Origin: Bacteroidales bacterium UBA1751 | Lineage (GTDB): Bacteria > Bacteroidota > Bacteroidia > Bacteroidales > UBA932 | Direction: 5' to 3' | Length of the DNA stretch: 13,686 bases | Assembly: GCA_002315995.1 (NCBI GenBank) | Contig: DCHN01000047.1 | Coordinates: forward strand, 1-13,686 | Shown here: piece after piece, positions 1 through 7,281 of the stretch | Numbering within the stretch: the first letter of the stretch is position 1 | How the letters are laid out: every line of letters starts with the position of its first letter | Made by a program: the position numbers and the translations under genes | The notes under the pieces: model-generated | The model's database searches: none | The model's input: only the letters and a program-made list of their open reading frames with translations | Told to the model about the DNA's origin: nothing

Positions 1-53
1 AGAGCACCTGCTTTGCAAGCAGGGGGTCAAGGGTTCGACTCCCTTGTTCTCCA
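1..53 (+). tRNA. tRNA-Ala (anticodon TGC), 5' end outside the window
   Basis: This is the 3' part of a tRNA gene. The anticodon stem is CCTGC/GCAGG (about 7-11 and 19-23) around the loop TTTGCAA, which places anticodon TGC at about 14-16 and so reads alanine GCN codons. The T-arm follows as AAGGG (29-33), loop TTCGACT, CCCTT (41-45). The 3' acceptor strand GTTCTCC (46-52) and discriminator A (53) come last. No CCA is encoded after base 53, as is usual in Bacteroidota, so it must be added after transcription. The D-arm and 5' acceptor strand lie upstream of the window, so the acceptor pairing cannot be checked. Confidence 0.95.
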
Positions 54-61
54 CAAAATTT

Positions 62-87
62 AAAGGCGTCTGATGACGCCTTTTTTT
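62..87 (+). terminator. Intrinsic terminator after tRNA-Ala
   Basis: A perfect 9-bp stem, AAAGGCGTC (62-70) with GACGCCTTT (75-83), closes a four-base loop TGAT, and the T run continues to base 87. It starts nine bases after the tRNA end, so it should end the tRNA transcript. Read on the minus strand the same hairpin is followed by a weaker AAATTTT run. It may therefore also stop transcription coming out of asd. Confidence 0.9.
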
Positions 88-153
88 ATTGGGGCCCTGC
101 CACAAACCCTGCGTGTTCCACGCTTGCTATTGCACAAACCTTCCCTGCTTGCC

Positions 154-1182
154 TTACTCTATCCTCTGATGCGGCTTGTTAATAAGATATTCGGCTATTT
201 GAACGGCGTTGAGGGCGGCGCCTTTGCGAATCTGGTCGGAACTGAGCCAAAGGGTTATTCCGTTCTCCTGAGCTATATCTTCTCTGATTCTCCCCACAAA
301 CACCTCATCCTTTCCTGATGTATAGAGAGGCATAGGATACTCCTGAGAAGCAGGATTATCAACCACTGCTACTCCAGGGGCGCTCTCAAGCGCACTACGT
401 ACCTGTTGCGCTGAGAGTCTCTTTTCTGTCTCTATCCAAAGTGCTTCAGAATGGGAACGAAGCGAAGAGATGCGTACACAGGTTGCACTGCATCTTATGT
501 TGGAGTGGAGGATTTTCCTGGTTTCGTTGAACATCTTCATCTCCTCTTTGGTGTAGTCGTTCTCTGTAAAGATGTCAATTTGAGGAATTACATTGTATGC
601 GAGTTGATATGCAAACTTCTTTACCGTTACCGTATTGCCTTCAACAATATCTTTGTATTGCTGCTGCAGTTCCGCCATTGCCTGCGCTCCGGCACCGGAT
701 GCACTCTGATAGCTGGCTACCCTTACTGCTTTGATATGTGAAAGCGACTCAATGGGCTTGAGTACAACAACCATCATTATTGTTGTGCAGTTGGGATTTG
801 CAATTATTCTTCTTGGGGCGTTCAATGCATCCTCTGCATTACATTCAGGTACAACAAGCGGTACGTCAGGATCCATTCTGAAGGCACTGGAGTTGTCTAT
901 CATTATTGCTCCGTACTTTGTAATTGTACTGGCAAACTCTTTGGAGGTGGAGGCTCCGGCGCTGGTGAAGACTATATCAACATCTTTAAAATCGTCGTTG
1001 TGGGCGAGGAGTTTTACCTCAATTTCTTCACCTTTAAAACAATATTTTGTTCCTGCGCTTCTGCCTGAGCCGAACAGAAGAAGTTTGTTAACCGGGAAGT
1101 TTCTCTGCTCCAGAACTCTGAGCAGCTCCTGCCCAACTGCGCCGCTGGCACCTACTATTGCTATGTTTTTCCCTTTGTTCAT
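154..1182 (-). CDS. asd: Aspartate-semialdehyde dehydrogenase
   Basis: The predicted cytoplasmic enzyme (342 aa) reduces aspartyl phosphate to aspartate semialdehyde with NADPH, the branch point to lysine/diaminopimelate and to homoserine. Visible hallmarks are the N-terminal nucleotide-binding loop GASGAVG (11-17), the motif NSSAFRMD (about 97-104), the catalytic cysteine in NPNCTT (Cys132), the YQSASGAG segment (about 158-165) and the active-site histidine in RSHSEA (His244). Length fits the family. The reading frame can be extended to a GTG at 1209, but that overlaps the thrA stop. The ATG at 1182 gives a normal N-terminus and lies 16 bases after thrA, so I chose it. It is the last gene of the minus-strand cluster and is probably co-transcribed with thrA, whose product makes its substrate and uses its product. 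No key residue is missing. Confidence 0.96.
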   Translation of the reverse strand: MNKGKNIAIVGASGAVGQELLRVLEQRNFPVNKLLLFGSGRSAGTKYCFKGEEIEVKLLAHNDDFKDVDIVFTSAGASTSKEFASTITKYGAIMIDNSSAFRMDPDVPLVVPECNAEDALNAPRRIIANPNCTTIMMVVVLKPIESLSHIKAVRVASYQSASGAGAQAMAELQQQYKDIVEGNTVTVKKFAYQLAYNVIPQIDIFTENDYTKEEMKMFNETRKILHSNIRCSATCVRISSLRSHSEALWIETEKRLSAQQVRSALESAPGVAVVDNPASQEYPMPLYTSGKDEVFVGRIREDIAQENGITLWLSSDQIRKGAALNAVQIAEYLINKPHQRIE

Positions 1183-1198
1183 TGTTTTGCTCTTTATC

Positions 1199-3685
1199 TT
1201 ATTCAACACTTGACAGTATGTCGTTCAATACTCCGGATGCCGTCTGGTATGCTCCTGCTCCTGCTCCCTGAATAACTAGAGGAGAGGGGTAGAATGCCGT
1301 TGTAATAATTGCACAGTTGTCGGTTCCGTTAAGGTTATATAGAGGGTGGTTCGAGTCAATATTTTGGAGGGATATGGTTGCCTTGTAGTTCTCATTTGCA
1401 CACTTTACCAATGATGCGGTAAAACGCTGTTTGAGACCTTCTTGGGCAGCCTGCTGGTATCTTGAAGCGAAGAGTGCTTCATTTTTCTCCAGAAGTGTAT
1501 AGAACTCCTCCACTGAACCATTAAAATACTCATTTCCAAGAATAGGTTCTATTTCAATACTGCTCTCTTCCAAATCAAGACCTGCCATTCGTGCAGAGAT
1601 GAGGAGTTTTCTCAATACATCTTTTCCGCTCAGATCAAGCCTTGGGTCTGGCTCGGTATAGCCTGAATCTTGGGCTTTTCTTACAATCTGGGCAAATGTG
1701 AGGCCATCTTCACCGCCTTTATAGGTGCTGAAGATGTAATTGAGCGTTCCGGAGAGAACGGCCTCCATTTTAAGAATCTCATCGCCGCTGTTCACACATC
1801 TTGCAATGCTCTCCAGTATTGGAAGTGCTGCTCCAACCGTGGTCTCATATTTAAGGCTTGCTCCATTTTCAAGGGCTGCCTTCTCTGCCGCCTTATAATC
1901 CTTTAGAGATGAACTGAACAGAATTTTGTTGCAGGCTACAATTGAATATCCCTTTTTGAGCAGAGAGATGTATTTGTGAGTTACATCGCTGCTTGCCGTA
2001 CAGTCAACGAAGATTGCGTTCTCAACTGTGCAGCCAAGCAGAGCCTCATGATAGCCATTATCGGCTGCGGAAGTACCATTTTCAAGTAGGGAGCCTGCCT
2101 GTGATGCATCAATTCCAGCGGTGTTGAGGATATACTTGCGGCTGTTGGCAATTGAACAGATGACAACTCTTTTGCCGCTTCGTTGTGCAATTTTATTGGC
2201 ATTTCTGCCAATTATGTCAACAAGTGCCTTTCCAATGGTGCCGAAGCCGGCAATAAAGAGATTTATCTGTTTTTCGGGACTCTTGTCAAAGAACTCGTTG
2301 TGAATGGTCCGTATTGCTTCGTTGACCACTTTACTCTGGACAATTACCGATATGTTTCTTTCAGAGGAGCCCTGTGCCGTAGCTCTTACAGGAATATTTT
2401 TCCTGCCAAGAGCAGCGAGCATCCTTCCCGTTGCGCCGCTGTGGTTGAGCATGTCGTCTCCTACAAGGCACACTATGGAGAATCCTTTCTCTATCTTCAG
2501 TGGATTAAGTTTTCCAAGTGATATTTCGTAGGCGAAGCACTCATCTGCACCCTGTTTTGCCCTCTTGGCATCCTTTTCTGCTACGGCTATGCACATGGTA
2601 TGTACCGACGATGCCTGTGTAATGAGAATTATGTTTATTCCATCTTTGCTCAACTGGCCGAACAGACGGCTTGAGAAGCCAGGGATTCCAACCATTCCGC
2701 TTCCTTCCAGTGAGAGCAGCGCAATATTGTCGGAATTGGAGATTCCAATAAGCGGGTTCTGGCTGCGTGGAGGGTTCTTCTCTATGAGTGTTCCGTGTGC
2801 ACTTGGGTCAAAGGTGTTCTTTATATAAATTGGAATGCCTTCTGAGACCACCGGCTGTATTGTTGGAGGGTAAATCACCTTTGCTCCGAAGTGAGAAAGT
2901 TCGAGCGCTGCCCTGTATGAGATGTTGCTTATGGTCCTTGCACTCGGAACAATCTTTGGGTTGGATGTCATCATTCCAGGAACATCCGTCCATATTTCCA
3001 GCAGCCTTGCCTTGCATCCAACAGCCAGAAGTGATGCCGTATAGTCAGAACCGCCTCTTCCAAGAGTTGTGGTACGTCCGCATTTTGTCTGAGGATCAGT
3101 TGAGTCTGAGGCAATGAATCCAGGCATTACAAAGAGTGATGTCTGCGGATGCTCTTCAACCATTCTCTCAACATTGGAGTATGTCTTTGAGAGGTTGACC
3201 TGTGCTCCAGCCTCTGAGGAGGATGTCTCTATTACGCTTCTGGAGTCAATCCATTTGTTGGCTATGCCAATGCTTGCCAGGTGAAGTGAAATGATTTTTG
3301 TAGAGAGGATTTCGCCGCATCCCTGTATGGCATCGAGACTTGCCGGTGAGAGCTCCCCCAGCAAATAGACTCCCTGTGCTATGCTCAGAAGCGACTCGAA
3401 TGTCTTGTCACATTGGAACAGCGCCTCTTCCTGCTTCTCCTGACTCAGGAGAGAGAGTATTATGGTGTGATGCTGCTCCTTCAGGGCATTTATGAGGTTT
3501 GGATATGATTTGTTTCTTTGAGAGGCCAGCCTGCCTATTTCAATGAGCCGGTCGGTGCAGCCGCTAATGGCTGAACAGACCAGAATTGTGCGGTCACGTT
3601 CTACGGCTTGTGCTACTATTCCGGTAACTTTTGATATGTTTGCTGCGTTGGCAACTGAACTGCCTCCAAATTTAAGAACTTGCAT
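1199..3685 (-). CDS. thrA: Bifunctional aspartokinase/homoserine dehydrogenase (ThrA/MetL type)
   Basis: This 828-aa fused enzyme phosphorylates aspartate (N-terminal half) and reduces aspartate semialdehyde to homoserine (C-terminal half). Kinase signatures are KFGGSS (5-10), CGRTTTLGRGGSDYTA (about 202-217) and TDVPGMMTSNP (about 233-243). Two ACT-like regulatory segments follow at about 325-368 and 403-449. The dehydrogenase begins near 475 with AGFGTIGKAL and carries SGTLNYI (about 645-651) and EPDPRLDLSGKDVLRK (678-693). Length and order match E. coli ThrA (820 aa). The frame opens at a TTG (3721), but that codon lies within the -7 promoter element; the ATG at 3685 gives the canonical N-terminus MQVLKFGG. 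It sits between metX and asd rather than with thrB and thrC, which are absent here. Whether threonine, methionine or neither inhibits it cannot be read from the sequence, so the symbol thrA denotes architecture only. Confidence 0.95.
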   Translation of the reverse strand: MQVLKFGGSSVANAANISKVTGIVAQAVERDRTILVCSAISGCTDRLIEIGRLASQRNKSYPNLINALKEQHHTIILSLLSQEKQEEALFQCDKTFESLLSIAQGVYLLGELSPASLDAIQGCGEILSTKIISLHLASIGIANKWIDSRSVIETSSSEAGAQVNLSKTYSNVERMVEEHPQTSLFVMPGFIASDSTDPQTKCGRTTTLGRGGSDYTASLLAVGCKARLLEIWTDVPGMMTSNPKIVPSARTISNISYRAALELSHFGAKVIYPPTIQPVVSEGIPIYIKNTFDPSAHGTLIEKNPPRSQNPLIGISNSDNIALLSLEGSGMVGIPGFSSRLFGQLSKDGINIILITQASSVHTMCIAVAEKDAKRAKQGADECFAYEISLGKLNPLKIEKGFSIVCLVGDDMLNHSGATGRMLAALGRKNIPVRATAQGSSERNISVIVQSKVVNEAIRTIHNEFFDKSPEKQINLFIAGFGTIGKALVDIIGRNANKIAQRSGKRVVICSIANSRKYILNTAGIDASQAGSLLENGTSAADNGYHEALLGCTVENAIFVDCTASSDVTHKYISLLKKGYSIVACNKILFSSSLKDYKAAEKAALENGASLKYETTVGAALPILESIARCVNSGDEILKMEAVLSGTLNYIFSTYKGGEDGLTFAQIVRKAQDSGYTEPDPRLDLSGKDVLRKLLISARMAGLDLEESSIEIEPILGNEYFNGSVEEFYTLLEKNEALFASRYQQAAQEGLKQRFTASLVKCANENYKATISLQNIDSNHPLYNLNGTDNCAIITTAFYPSPLVIQGAGAGAYQTASGVLNDILSSVE

Positions 3686-3718
3686 TGTTCGCTGATATTT
3701 TGTTAAACCCTGATGGCG

Positions 3719-3726
3719 CAAAAATA
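3719..3726 (-). promoter_or_regulatory. Candidate -7 promoter element for thrA-asd
   Basis: The minus strand reads TATTTTTG, a full match to the Bacteroidota -7 consensus TAnnTTTG, 33 bases before the thrA ATG in the 78-base gap after metX. No convincing TTG at the -33 position is visible. If active, it would let thrA-asd be transcribed apart from metY-metX. Confidence 0.5.
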
Positions 3727-3763
3727 AATATTGTTTCTAATAATATGGCCTTGATTGCCATTT

Positions 3764-4783
3764 TTATGGTAAAACAGCTCTAAGAGTCTCTTTTACCTGC
3801 TGGGTTTCAAGAAGAAATCCGTCGTGGCCGAAGTTCGATTTTATTCTTCTTGTTTCAACACATGGAATGAAGTGAACCCATTGTTCGAACTCTTGTGGAG
3901 GGAAGATGCTGTCGGTATCTATGCAGGCTGCAACCACTTGCGCCTTTATGCTGCTCAAGGCTCTTTTTATACCTGCGCGGCCGCGTCCTGCATTGTTGCT
4001 GTCGAGCATGTTGCAGATATACCAGTATGAGTAGGCGTCAAAGCCTCGTTTTACCAATTTCTCACCTTGATAGCGTTCGTATGAGGCCACTTTGCCGGCA
4101 AAGAGCGTTTCGTCATGGGGTTCGCTTTGTGTAAGGGCATAACCATTGTAGCAGCGATATGATATTAATGCCTGGGCACGTGCACATTTAAGTCCATGGG
4201 AGCCTCCATTCAGACTTTTGCACTGGCGGAATGTGGCATCTGCTTCAATGGCCATTCTCTGAGTCTCCACACCTGCTCCCAGCCACGGTGACATTCTTGG
4301 CGATGTTGCAATGAATGCGGCTTTTGTAATTACTTCAGGCTCCATAATAGCCCATTCAATTGCCTGAAAACCTCCTATGGAGCTGCCTATGAGAAGGTCT
4401 ATCTTCTCTATTCCCAGTTTCTTGCGTACAAGCGTGAATGTTTTCACCAAATCCCTTATTGTTGTCTGTGGGAAGTTGAAATAGTATGGTCTTCCGCTTT
4501 TGGGGTCAATGAAAGATGGACCGCTGCTGCCGTATGGAGAACAGAGAGTGTTCACGCATATTACGAAGTACTTTTCGGTGTCAATGAAGAGTCCTGGTCC
4601 TACCAGTTCGGGCCACCAGTCCTGAACATCGGAATTGGCGGTAAGGGCATGGCATATCCAAATCACCTTGTCACCCGGAGTGTAGCGCTCAAAGGATGTA
4701 TGGTAAACCAGATGGAGATTTTCAATTACTCCTCCAGCTTCACATTCAAATGGCTCTTTTATGTCAAGAGAGTGTTTTATCAT
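3764..4783 (-). CDS. metX: Homoserine O-acetyltransferase (MetX family)
   Basis: This alpha/beta-hydrolase-fold acyltransferase (339 aa, cytoplasmic) transfers an acyl group, most often acetyl from acetyl-CoA, to the hydroxyl of homoserine. The MetX pattern is clear: an early ICHALTANSDV block (about 43-53), the substrate-loop sequence LCSPYGSSGPS (80-90), the nucleophile elbow GSSIGGFQ with Ser135, the acidic residue in IDTDSIFPP (probably Asp291) and the histidine in GHDGFL (His320). The elbow is GSSIGG rather than the common GGSMGG, and the protein is somewhat shorter than many MetX enzymes. Acetyl versus succinyl specificity is not settled by sequence alone, but the neighbour metY, 11 bases upstream, uses O-acetylhomoserine, which supports acetyl. 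A SAT-like serine acyltransferase of the same fold is a less likely alternative given the homoserine genes alongside. Confidence 0.92.
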   Translation of the reverse strand: MIKHSLDIKEPFECEAGGVIENLHLVYHTSFERYTPGDKVIWICHALTANSDVQDWWPELVGPGLFIDTEKYFVICVNTLCSPYGSSGPSFIDPKSGRPYYFNFPQTTIRDLVKTFTLVRKKLGIEKIDLLIGSSIGGFQAIEWAIMEPEVITKAAFIATSPRMSPWLGAGVETQRMAIEADATFRQCKSLNGGSHGLKCARAQALISYRCYNGYALTQSEPHDETLFAGKVASYERYQGEKLVKRGFDAYSYWYICNMLDSNNAGRGRAGIKRALSSIKAQVVAACIDTDSIFPPQEFEQWVHFIPCVETRRIKSNFGHDGFLLETQQVKETLRAVLP

Positions 4784-4794
4784 AAGGTGTGCTC

Positions 4795-6087
4795 CTATTG
4801 TCTGCAGGCCGCATCAATTGCTTGTGAAATATCATTGATAAGATCTTCTGCGTTTTCAAGTCCTATGCTCAGCCTCATAAGGTCAGGGTCAACGCCTGCC
4901 TCTTTCAATTGCTGCTGGGAGAGTTGTCTGTGGGTATGGGATGCCGGGTGAAGAATGCAACTGTAGCAGTCTGCCACGTGCGTCTCAATTGTAACGAGCT
5001 TGAGATTATCCATAAATCTGTTGGCAAATTCTCTATTTCCCTTGAGGGCAAAACACATTACCCCGCAGGTCCCATTCGGCATATACTTTTTTGCCAGTGT
5101 GTAGTTTGAATCATCCTCCAATTCAGGGAACATAACCCATTTCACGGCTTTGTTTCCCTTCAGGAAGCGTGCTATTGCTGCGGCGTTCTCATTGTGCCTT
5201 TTTACGCGAAGATGAAGTGTCTGAAGTCCGAGATTCAAATAAAATGCGTTCTGAGGGCTCTGTATAGCTCCGAAATCGCGCATCAGTTGAACTGTTGCCT
5301 TAGTGATATAGGCTGCACGGCCGAATTTTTTTGTATAGGTGAGACCATGGTATGATGGGTCTGGAGTACAGAGCCCTGGGAATTTATCTGTGTATTCATC
5401 CCAATTGAAACGCCCTCCATCTACTATGACGCCTCCAACGGTGGTTCCGTGACCATCCATATATTTTGTTGTAGAGTGGGTTACTATATCTGCTCCCCAT
5501 TCAAATGGGCGGCAATGAACAGGAGTTGGGAATGTGTTGTCTACAATGAGAGGAACTCCGTGCCTGTGCGCTATGGTGGAGAACTTTTCAAAATCAAAGA
5601 CGCGAACTCCCGGATTTGAGAGAGATTCTCCAAACACCAGCTTGGTGTTTGGCTTGAATGCCGCCTCAATCTCCTCTTCTGGAGCGTTTTGGTCTATGAA
5701 AGTGACATCTATTCCCATCTTCTTGAATGTTACTCCAAAGAGATTGTAAGTTCCTCCATAAATTGATGCTGTGCTTATCATGTGGTCGCCAGCCTGGCAT
5801 ATGTTGAAGCAGGCAAAGAAGTTGGCCGCCTGACCCGATGAGGTGAGCATTGCTCCAACTCCTCCCTCAAGTGCTGCTATTTTTGCGGCAACCATATCGT
5901 TTGTAGGATTCTGAAGACGGGTGTAGAAGTATCCGCTATCCTCCAGGTCGAAGAGACGGCCCATCTGATCCGATGTTTCATATTTGAAGGTTGTGCTCTG
6001 TATTATAGGCATTTGCCTGGGCTCGCCACGTTTAGGCTGGTAACCTGCCTGAACACATAAAGTGGCAATGTCAACTCTCTCTTCCAT
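4795..6087 (-). CDS. metY: O-acetylhomoserine aminocarboxypropyltransferase (sulfhydrylase)
   Basis: This PLP enzyme of the Cys/Met-metabolism family (430 aa, cytoplasmic) condenses O-acetylhomoserine with sulfide to give homocysteine, the direct sulfhydrylation route. Visible features are YTRLQNPTND (about 55-64), the phosphate-binding SSGQAA (83-88), the cofactor-ring aspartate in VDNTFPTP (Asp183) and the Schiff-base lysine in THSTTKYMDGHG (Lys208). The KFPGLCTPDPSYHG segment (about 235-248) is typical of the long sulfhydrylases rather than the shorter cystathionine synthases and lyases, as is the 430-aa length. The frame can start at a TTG (6117), but the ATG at 6087 gives the usual N-terminus. 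It is the first gene of the cluster, diverges from the Lrp-type regulator, and is followed by metX after 11 bases. The leader (about 6088-6185) shows no SAM riboswitch that I can recognise. Confidence 0.94.
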   Translation of the reverse strand: MEERVDIATLCVQAGYQPKRGEPRQMPIIQSTTFKYETSDQMGRLFDLEDSGYFYTRLQNPTNDMVAAKIAALEGGVGAMLTSSGQAANFFACFNICQAGDHMISTASIYGGTYNLFGVTFKKMGIDVTFIDQNAPEEEIEAAFKPNTKLVFGESLSNPGVRVFDFEKFSTIAHRHGVPLIVDNTFPTPVHCRPFEWGADIVTHSTTKYMDGHGTTVGGVIVDGGRFNWDEYTDKFPGLCTPDPSYHGLTYTKKFGRAAYITKATVQLMRDFGAIQSPQNAFYLNLGLQTLHLRVKRHNENAAAIARFLKGNKAVKWVMFPELEDDSNYTLAKKYMPNGTCGVMCFALKGNREFANRFMDNLKLVTIETHVADCYSCILHPASHTHRQLSQQQLKEAGVDPDLMRLSIGLENAEDLINDISQAIDAACRQ

Positions 6088-6165
6088 GTCTTTTTTTGTC
6101 TTATATATTTTCTGCAATATTCGGATATGTGGATATATATTTCAAGAAAAATAAAAATTATGGTG

Positions 6166-6184
6166 AATAATTCTAAAAATTATT
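6166..6184. promoter_or_regulatory. Inverted repeat in the metY/lrp gap, possible operator
   Basis: AATAATT (6166-6172) and AATTATT (6178-6184) form a perfect 7-bp inverted repeat around CTAAA. It abuts the -7 element of the regulator gene. AT-rich, imperfectly palindromic sites of about 15-19 bp are typical of Lrp-family binding, so autoregulation and metY control are plausible. The region is very AT-rich, so chance symmetry is possible. Confidence 0.35.
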
Positions 6185-6200
6185 ATTTTTGCAAAAAATA
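6184..6200 (+). promoter_or_regulatory. Candidate lrp promoter (-7 element) within a palindrome
   Basis: TATTTTTG (6184-6191) matches TAnnTTTG 59 bases before the regulator's ATG. It lies inside the palindrome TTTTTGCAAAAA (6186-6197). The minus strand over the same bases reads TATTTTTTG, one base longer than the consensus spacing. A divergent metY promoter may therefore overlap it. No -33 TTG is obvious on either side. Confidence 0.45.
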
Positions 6201-6250
6201 TTTAATTATTTAAGACCTCAAATGGAGGCTTTTTAGAAAATTTTTCTTTT

Positions 6251-6745
6251 ATGGGAAATCTATTGGAAAATGGACTTGATGAGATTGATATAAAGATTCT
6301 CAGTCTCTTGCAGGAAGATGCAAAACTTACAACCAAGGAGTTGGCTGCCAAGGTTAATCTCTCAAATACCCCCGTCTTTGAGCGCTTGAGAAGGTTGGAG
6401 ACCCAGGGTTACATAAAGAAGTATGTTGCTATTTTGGATGCTGGAAAACTGGGCAGAGGATTCCTGGTGTTCTGCAGTGTGAAGCTCACTCAGATGAGCC
6501 GTGATGTGGCAAATAATTTTGTAGAAGTTATTAAGGATATTCCACAGGTCACTGCGTGCTACAACATAGCCGGGGAGTTTGACTACATGCTTACCATAAA
6601 CGCTCCGGATATGAAGTATTATAATGACTTTATAATAAATGTGCTGGGAACAATCAAGTCAATAGGATCAATACAGTCTACCTTTGTAATGAAGGAGATA
6701 AAGCAGTCCTACTCCATAGATTTGAGCAGCGGTTTTCAGGAATAG
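6251..6745 (+). CDS. Lrp/AsnC-family transcriptional regulator
   Basis: This 164-aa DNA-binding protein has the standard two-part Lrp layout. The N-terminal winged helix-turn-helix runs from LDEIDIKILSLLQEDA (9-24) through TTKELAAKVNLSNTPVFERL (recognition helix about 38-48) to GYIKKYVAILD. The C-terminal RAM/AsnC ligand domain spans about 68-155 and includes the characteristic AGEFDYML turn (about 112-119), where amino-acid effectors usually bind at the dimer interface. It diverges from metY across a 163-base AT-rich gap containing two symmetric elements. The context therefore suggests it senses an amino acid and controls the adjacent methionine/homoserine genes and itself. That is inference; Lrp proteins can also act globally and the ligand cannot be read here. 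No Shine-Dalgarno is present next to the ATG; a GGAGG at about 6224 is too far upstream. Confidence 0.93.
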   Translation: MGNLLENGLDEIDIKILSLLQEDAKLTTKELAAKVNLSNTPVFERLRRLETQGYIKKYVAILDAGKLGRGFLVFCSVKLTQMSRDVANNFVEVIKDIPQVTACYNIAGEFDYMLTINAPDMKYYNDFIINVLGTIKSIGSIQSTFVMKEIKQSYSIDLSSGFQE

Positions 6746-6761
6746 ATATTCAGTAAAGTTG

Positions 6762-6788
6762 GTACAGGAAAAGAGGGGCTGGCTGTAC
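6762..6788. repeat. Small inverted repeat between convergent genes
   Basis: GTACAG (6762-6767) and CTGTAC (6783-6788) pair perfectly across a 15-base loop in the 46-base gap between lrp and the peptidase gene. No T run follows on either strand, so intrinsic terminator function is doubtful. It may simply mark the transcript ends. Confidence 0.25.
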
Positions 6789-6791
6789 GAG

Positions 6792-7280
6792 TCAGATGTG
6801 TAGCAGTGGGACTCTTCTGTAAATTGCAAGAATCCATCTTCTCAATGGGGTGAGCAGAAGCCATACTCTGCTCATCAGAATGAACCATTTTGATGAGCAC
6901 TCGACTCTGCTGTAGCTTCCGTCTCTCCTTTTGCGGAGCAGTGATGTCACAACGCCGTGAATATCCTCTCTTGTCACAACCTCCTGCACCTTGATGTTGC
7001 CATCTCCTTGAATTATTATTTTTCTTCCATCGATTTTCAGTATACGGTGGAGAATATAGCGTCCTTTATAGGTGAAGAGAACAATAGAGAGAGGCTTAAT
7101 GTTTGAACTCTCCACGGCAACCAGCTCAACTGAGTCCACTTCGTGCCTTAGGAAAGGAGTCATGCTGTACCCCTTTACGGTGAATACGGCCTTGTTTCCG
7201 GCAGCAAGCTCCTCCCTTACAAGAGCAAAATAGTCGTTATTGTCTATTATAATGGATTTAGGTTCGCTGTTATATGCCAT
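6792..7280 (-). CDS. S24/S26-type serine peptidase, signal-peptidase-like
   Basis: A small (162 aa) protein of the LexA/signal-peptidase fold. The nucleophile motif is KGYSMTPFLR with Ser39. The second conserved block is YILHRILKIDGRK, followed by IIIQGDGN (about 88-95). Where bacterial signal peptidase I has a general-base lysine, this block has His78 (HRI), as in SipW/ER-type enzymes (S26B). There is no N-terminal membrane anchor; instead a hydrophobic, arginine-rich C-terminus (about 132-156) may associate with the membrane. The ATG at 7280 is one base after the stop of the ABC exporter (7282), so the two are surely co-transcribed; a TTG at 7292 within the exporter's last codons is a poor start. 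The pairing suggests processing of something the exporter moves, such as a peptide leader. No substrate gene is visible. A non-catalytic or regulatory role is possible. Confidence 0.75.
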   Translation of the reverse strand: MAYNSEPKSIIIDNNDYFALVREELAAGNKAVFTVKGYSMTPFLRHEVDSVELVAVESSNIKPLSIVLFTYKGRYILHRILKIDGRKIIIQGDGNIKVQEVVTREDIHGVVTSLLRKRRDGSYSRVECSSKWFILMSRVWLLLTPLRRWILAIYRRVPLLHI

Positions 7281-7281
7281 A

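Noticed and set aside
1..153. The tRNA-Ala 3' end as an integration site for a mobile element
   Set aside because: The tRNA 3' end is not repeated elsewhere in the window as far as I can see, no integrase is present, and the neighbouring genes are core metabolism.
731..1213. A 160-codon open frame on the plus strand opposite asd
   Set aside because: It is fully antisense to a conserved enzyme with all its catalytic motifs, and has no recognisable domain or promoter.
3745..3761. A terminator between metX and thrA (ATGGC, 7-base loop, GCCAT)
   Set aside because: The stem is only five base pairs, and the T run that follows lies on the plus strand, not on the strand of the genes, so it should not stop metX transcription.
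6088..6185. A SAM riboswitch in the metY leader
   Set aside because: Such a switch is common before methionine genes, but the leader is very AT-rich, has no GC-rich stems and shows no SAM-I or SAM-II core that I can recognise. A covariance-model search would settle it.
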